Shown here: piece by piece, positions 6,425 through 9,923 of the stretch | How positions within the stretch are numbered: the first letter of the stretch is position 1 | Layout of the letters: every line of letters begins with the position of its first letter | From: an uncultured Oscillospiraceae bacterium | Lineage (GTDB): Bacteria > Bacillota > Clostridia > Oscillospirales > Oscillospiraceae | DNA length: 9,923 nucleotides | Direction of reading: 5' to 3' | NCBI GenBank assembly: GCA_944385305.1 | Contig: CALWWS010000259.1 | Span: forward strand, 1 to 9,923 | The notes under the pieces: generated by a model | Database searches by the model: none | Told to the model about the DNA's origin: nothing | What the model saw: the letters and a program-made list of their open reading frames with translations, nothing else | Program-made: the position numbers and the translations under genes

Positions 6425-6500
6425 GCAGAGCAGCGGGCTCTGCCACAATGAATGGTGTGTACTTCCAGCGGAGCGCGGCGGCGATCCGCTGGATGTACGC
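6425..6500 (+). repeat. Two consecutive hairpins between the lactonase-like and activase genes
   Basis: Directly after the stop codon, GCAGAGC (6425-6431) pairs with GCTCTGC (6437-6443) around a five-base loop. A second, longer stem pairs 6457-6472 with 6485-6500 (core CCAGCGGA / TCCGCTGG, one G-T pair and one T-T mismatch) around a GC-rich 12-base loop. A T-rich stretch follows only 16-25 bases later (6516-6525), so neither is a standard terminator. The 121-base gap is long for this operon. These structures may stabilise or process the message, or cause partial termination before the activase gene. Confidence 0.55.
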
Positions 6501-6541
6501 ATGTGCGGGGCGTTAGTTTTTATTTGATGGGAGGAAACGCG

Positions 6542-7492
6542 GTGGCAAAGCAGGGGATTATCTTTAATATTCAGCGCTTTACCATCCATGACGGACCGGG
6601 AGTGCGTACCGAATTGTTTTTCAAGGGCTGTCCGCTCCGGTGTGATTGGTGCAGCAATCCCGAGGGGCTCAGCCCCCGGATTCAGCCCGGCGTGTACAAG
6701 AGCAAGTGCATCTCCCGCAAGGCCTGCGCCGCCTGTGAGAGTGCCTGCCCCGTGGAGGGGACCCTGCACTTCTACCGGGGAAAGCTCACGGAGATCGATC
6801 GGGAGCTCTGTACCGGCTGCCTGGCCTGCTGTGACGTCTGCCCCTCCGAGGCTATCAAGCAGTGGGGCAGACCCATGACGGTGGAGGCGTGTATGGAGGA
6901 GATCCGTCGGGACAAGGGCTACTACGACCGCTCCGGCGGGGGAGTGACCGTGTCCGGCGGAGAGCCCCTGCTCCAGAGCGATTTTGTGGCGGAGCTCTTT
7001 CGTGCCTGTAAGGCGGATGGATTTCACACCTGTTGCGAGACAACTTTTTACACCGATTGGAGTACAGTGGAAGCAATCCTGCCCTGGACGGATCTGCTCA
7101 TTTCTGACATCAAGCATATGGACACGCAGGTACACAGAGCATACACCGGGGTGGGCAACGAACGGATTTTGGAGAACCTGGTGCGCCTGGCCGAGCTGGA
7201 CAAAGAGCTGATCCTGCGTATTCCCGTCATCCCTGACGTCAACGACAGTGAAGAAAACATACAGGCCACCGCTGATTTTATTCTCGGTCCCATGGGCGGT
7301 AGAGTACGAACCTTACAGCTGCTTAGCTTTATGCGCCTGGGGGAGGAGAAGTACCAGTCTTTGGGCATGCCCTATAAAATGGCCCAGGTCAAAATCAACC
7401 GGCGCTCCTTTCAAAAGCATGTAAACCGTTTGGCTGAGTATTTCAACAGCCGCGGCATTCACTGCCTGGTCGGCACCAGAGAGAAGGAGTAA
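6542..7492 (+). CDS. Glycyl radical enzyme-activating protein (radical SAM activase)
   Basis: This 316-residue radical SAM protein generates a 5'-deoxyadenosyl radical that abstracts hydrogen from a glycine of its partner GRE. The SAM-cluster motif CX3CX2C is C30, C34 and C37 in KGCPLRCDWCSNPE. An inserted ferredoxin-like domain carries two more [4Fe-4S] sites: C56, C62, C65, C69 and C90, C93, C96, C100, as in the larger activases of the TIGR02494 type. The family N-terminal signature FTIHDGPGVRT (13-23) and SGGEP (138-142, SAM binding) are intact. I prefer GTG 6542, preceded by GGGAGG (6529-6534) at 7 bases; the in-frame ATGs at 6452 and 6527 lack a site and would translate hairpin sequence. 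It is followed 26 bases later by the GRE gene, its presumed substrate. Confidence 0.93.
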   Translation: MAKQGIIFNIQRFTIHDGPGVRTELFFKGCPLRCDWCSNPEGLSPRIQPGVYKSKCISRKACAACESACPVEGTLHFYRGKLTEIDRELCTGCLACCDVCPSEAIKQWGRPMTVEACMEEIRRDKGYYDRSGGGVTVSGGEPLLQSDFVAELFRACKADGFHTCCETTFYTDWSTVEAILPWTDLLISDIKHMDTQVHRAYTGVGNERILENLVRLAELDKELILRIPVIPDVNDSEENIQATADFILGPMGGRVRTLQLLSFMRLGEEKYQSLGMPYKMAQVKINRRSFQKHVNRLAEYFNSRGIHCLVGTREKE

Positions 7493-7518
7493 CTTGCACA
7501 CAAAGGAGGTGCTTTAAC

Positions 7519-9923
7519 ATGAGCAATCAAACCGCAGCATGTACTGCACGGGGAACTGAGCCCTTTGATCACACCTACAGTTTGGGCTATCAGGTGCACC
7601 ACGAGGACTGGTCCCCCTTTCCCAGGGTAAACCGCCTGCGTCAGACCTTTCTGGATCGCCCCTATGATATCGACGTGGAGCGCCTGCGTCTGGTGACCGA
7701 GGCATACCAGGACAACGAAAACTGTCCCACTATTATTCGCTGTGCCCGCACCTTTGAGCATATTTTGAAAAATGTTACCCTGGAGATCTATGATGAGGAT
7801 CTTATCCTGGGCGAGATTGCCGCCCCGGCCAAGGCCTCTCCCATCTACCCGGAGTTCTCGGTGGACTGGATTATCGACGAGGTACTCCACCATCCCTTTG
7901 AAGAGCGGGCCCATGATCAGTTTTACATCCGAAATGACGAGGATCGGGCGGAGATTGTGGAGCTTTGCCGCTACTGGCAGGGGAAGACGGTGGACGATCT
8001 CATCAACGCCCGGCTGGAGGAGGAACAGCTCAAGGGCTCCGAGGTGGGCAAAAAGATCTTCCAGACCAACCTCTACCACTATGCCGGAGTGGGCCATCTG
8101 GTAATGGATTACGCCAAGCTGATGCGGGTGGGCTATAACGGCCTGCTGGAGCAGGCGTGGACCGGCCTTGCTGGTCTGACCAAGGATGACCCGGACTATG
8201 GCGACAAGCGGGACTACTACCAGGCTACCATTATCTCCCTGGAGGCGGCTAAGTGCTATATTAACCGCTATGCCGATCTGGCCGCGCAGCGTGCCGGATC
8301 TGAGACAGATGAAAAACGCCGCAAAGAGTTGGAAACCATGTCGGCCAACTGCCGCCAGATCGCCGGAGGTCCGGCCAGGAGCTTCTGGCAGGCCATGCAG
8401 CTGTTTAACTTTGCCACAACTCTGACCCAAATTGAGAGCAACGGACACTCCATCTCCTACGGGCGTATGGATCAGTGGCTGTATCCCTACTACAAGGCCG
8501 ATCTGGACAGCGGCGCCATCACCCGGGAATTTGCTCTGGAGCTTATTGAGGTGGAGTATGTGAAGATGAACAACCCCACCAAGCTCAAGGACAAGGGCAC
8601 TGTTGTCGTACGCAACGGCCGGGGATTCGGCGGGGAGTGCCTCACCATCGGCGGAGTGGACGCCCAGGGCAATGACGCCACCAATGATCTCACATTTTTG
8701 ATGTTGGAGGCCTCCGCCCACACCCGGATGATGAATCCCTGGCTGCTGGTGCGCATGCATGAGAACACTCCTTACGAGGTAAAGGTCAAGACGGTGGAGT
8801 GCATCCGGGCTGGGTACGGACACCCCAAAATCTTCAACGACGGCCCCGCCATCCAGGCTATGCTGCGCAAGGGCATGACCCTGGAGGAGGCCCGGGACTA
8901 CGCCGTGGTAGGCTGTGTGGAGCTGGACGCCCCCGGCAAGGAGTACGGCTGGCATGACGCGGCCTATGTGAACACTGCCAAGATGATGGAGATGGTGCTC
9001 AACGGAGGGCGCTGCCTGGACTGCGGGCCCCACTGCCAGCGGTGGGAGCGCTGCGGCGCCCTGGGTGAGCACTTGGGCCCGGACACCGGCAGCCTGGACA
9101 CCTATGAGAGCTTTGATCAGGTGCTGGAGAGCGTGGACAAACAGTTTGCCTACTGGTGCGATCAGATGTGCAGCAGCCTGAACATCATTGACCGTGCCCA
9201 CGCCGCCCGCAAGCCCCTGCCCTACGTCTCCGCCTTTTTTGAAGACTGTTTGAAGAGCGGCCGGGATCTCACCGCAGGAGGGGCAAAATACAACGGCATC
9301 GGTCCCCAGGCCAGCGGACTGGGCACCTGTGCCGACTCTCTGGCGGCCATGAAGCAGCTGGTATTTGAGGAGAAGCGGTACACCGGCGCCCAGCTGCTCC
9401 AGGCGGTGAAGGACAACTGGAAGGGCCACGAGGTGCTCTACGCCCTGGTCAACGGCCCCAAGGTGCACCACTACGGAAACGACGACGACTACGCAGACGA
9501 GCTGTTCCGGTACATGTTTGAGTGCTACTGCCGGCACATTGCAGGTCGTAAAACACCCCGGGGCGGCGCTTTCAGCCCCGGCGTCTACTCGGTGAACGCC
9601 AATGTAGGCATGGGTCTGAACACCAACGCCTCGGTAGACGGGCGACGGGCGGGGGAGGCCATCTCGGACAACATGGGCCCGGTGCATACCGATGGCGGCG
9701 CCCACGATACCAAGGGCCCCACCGCCATTGCCAACTCCGTGGCCAAGGTGGATCACAGCCTGGCCACCAACGGGACTCTGCTCAATATGAAGTTTCCCCA
9801 GGAGGCTGTGGCGGGTACCCAGGGCCGGGACAATCTGGTGAGCTTTATCGACGAGTATCTGGCGCGTCAGGCCATGCACGTGCAGTTCAACGTGATGAGT
9901 TCGGCCACCATGCGGGCCGCCCA
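7519..9923 (+). CDS. Glycyl radical enzyme (PFL/diol dehydratase family), 3' end missing
   Basis: The frame is open from ATG 7519, with a strong AAAGGAGGT site (7502-7510), to the right edge: 801 residues, lacking roughly the last 50 that should hold the glycyl radical loop. The active-site thiyl cysteine and base are C466 and E468 in VVGCVEL. Relative to C. butyricum glycerol dehydratase (residues recalled from the literature), H193, H310, S311 and D480 fall at the expected offsets for H164, H281, S282 and D447. This suggests an eliminase (dehydratase or C-X lyase) rather than pyruvate formate-lyase, which has two adjacent cysteines. The exact substrate is not assignable; the sequence after GCVE differs from the GCVEP of several known subfamilies. 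A loop at 499-512 carries four cysteines (CX2CX3CX5C). There is no obvious microcompartment-targeting extension and no shell gene nearby. The activase gene is immediately upstream. Confidence 0.92.
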   Translation, partial: MSNQTAACTARGTEPFDHTYSLGYQVHHEDWSPFPRVNRLRQTFLDRPYDIDVERLRLVTEAYQDNENCPTIIRCARTFEHILKNVTLEIYDEDLILGEIAAPAKASPIYPEFSVDWIIDEVLHHPFEERAHDQFYIRNDEDRAEIVELCRYWQGKTVDDLINARLEEEQLKGSEVGKKIFQTNLYHYAGVGHLVMDYAKLMRVGYNGLLEQAWTGLAGLTKDDPDYGDKRDYYQATIISLEAAKCYINRYADLAAQRAGSETDEKRRKELETMSANCRQIAGGPARSFWQAMQLFNFATTLTQIESNGHSISYGRMDQWLYPYYKADLDSGAITREFALELIEVEYVKMNNPTKLKDKGTVVVRNGRGFGGECLTIGGVDAQGNDATNDLTFLMLEASAHTRMMNPWLLVRMHENTPYEVKVKTVECIRAGYGHPKIFNDGPAIQAMLRKGMTLEEARDYAVVGCVELDAPGKEYGWHDAAYVNTAKMMEMVLNGGRCLDCGPHCQRWERCGALGEHLGPDTGSLDTYESFDQVLESVDKQFAYWCDQMCSSLNIIDRAHAARKPLPYVSAFFEDCLKSGRDLTAGGAKYNGIGPQASGLGTCADSLAAMKQLVFEEKRYTGAQLLQAVKDNWKGHEVLYALVNGPKVHHYGNDDDYADELFRYMFECYCRHIAGRKTPRGGAFSPGVYSVNANVGMGLNTNASVDGRRAGEAISDNMGPVHTDGGAHDTKGPTAIANSVAKVDHSLATNGTLLNMKFPQEAVAGTQGRDNLVSFIDEYLARQAMHVQFNVMSSATMRAA

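Noticed and set aside
7459..9879. Very long open frame on the minus strand opposite the GRE gene (806 codons)
   Set aside because: It is antisense to a well-conserved glycyl radical enzyme, shows no family signature, and is the kind of frame that GC-rich codon bias leaves open on the opposite strand.
7519..9923. GRE as pyruvate formate-lyase or 4-hydroxyphenylacetate decarboxylase
   Set aside because: There is a single GCVE cysteine, not the adjacent Cys-Cys of PFL, and no small decarboxylase subunit gene is seen upstream of the GRE; it could still lie beyond the right edge, so this is not final.
1..9923. CRISPR arrays, tRNA/rRNA genes, insertion sequences, attachment sites
   Set aside because: I found no regularly spaced direct repeats, cloverleaf-like or rRNA sequence, transposase or integrase coding, or paired terminal repeats.

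Overview
The window is about 9.9 kb of a fairly GC-rich Gram-positive anaerobe, most likely a gut clostridium of the Oscillospiraceae type (Flavonifractor/Intestinimonas-like). This is inferred from strong AGGAGG ribosome binding sites, frequent GTG/TTG starts, the non-mevalonate isoprenoid genes, a DUF3343 protein beside a NifS-like enzyme, and a glycyl radical enzyme system. The species call is an inference from style and gene content, not from a marker gene.

Layout. (1) 1-1404: the last 39 codons of an unrecognised gene, an intrinsic terminator, then the overlapping pair ispD-ispF, which makes two enzymes of the MEP isoprenoid pathway. (2) 1405-2143: a hairpin terminator shared with a convergent, minus-strand NUDIX hydrolase that has its own consensus-like promoter at 2115-2143. 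(3) 2269-3659: a two-gene operon of a small DUF3343 putative Se/S carrier and a class V aminotransferase (cysteine desulfurase/selenocysteine lyase-like), coupled by a 4-base overlap. (4) 3677-9923: the accessory part. A LuxR-type regulator with GAF-like and PAS-like sensor regions has its own extended -10 promoter. A 212-base intergenic region follows, holding a 27-base-arm inverted repeat, a predicted promoter and a second small palindrome. Then come four co-directional genes: a DUF1097 membrane protein, a metallo-beta-lactamase-fold lactonase-like hydrolase, a radical SAM glycyl-radical-enzyme activase, and a large glycyl radical enzyme (GRE) that runs off the right end.

How they may work together. 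The regulator probably senses a small molecule and controls the operon. DUF1097 may move a substrate or product across the membrane. The lactonase-like hydrolase may open a lactone or remove an inhibitory ester. The activase installs the glycyl radical in the GRE, whose visible residues resemble diol dehydratase-type eliminases. This regulator/DUF1097/lactonase/activase/GRE set looks like a small anaerobic catabolic system. I could not assign its substrate, and it is the most interesting part of the window. The radical-bearing glycine loop of the GRE lies beyond the window.
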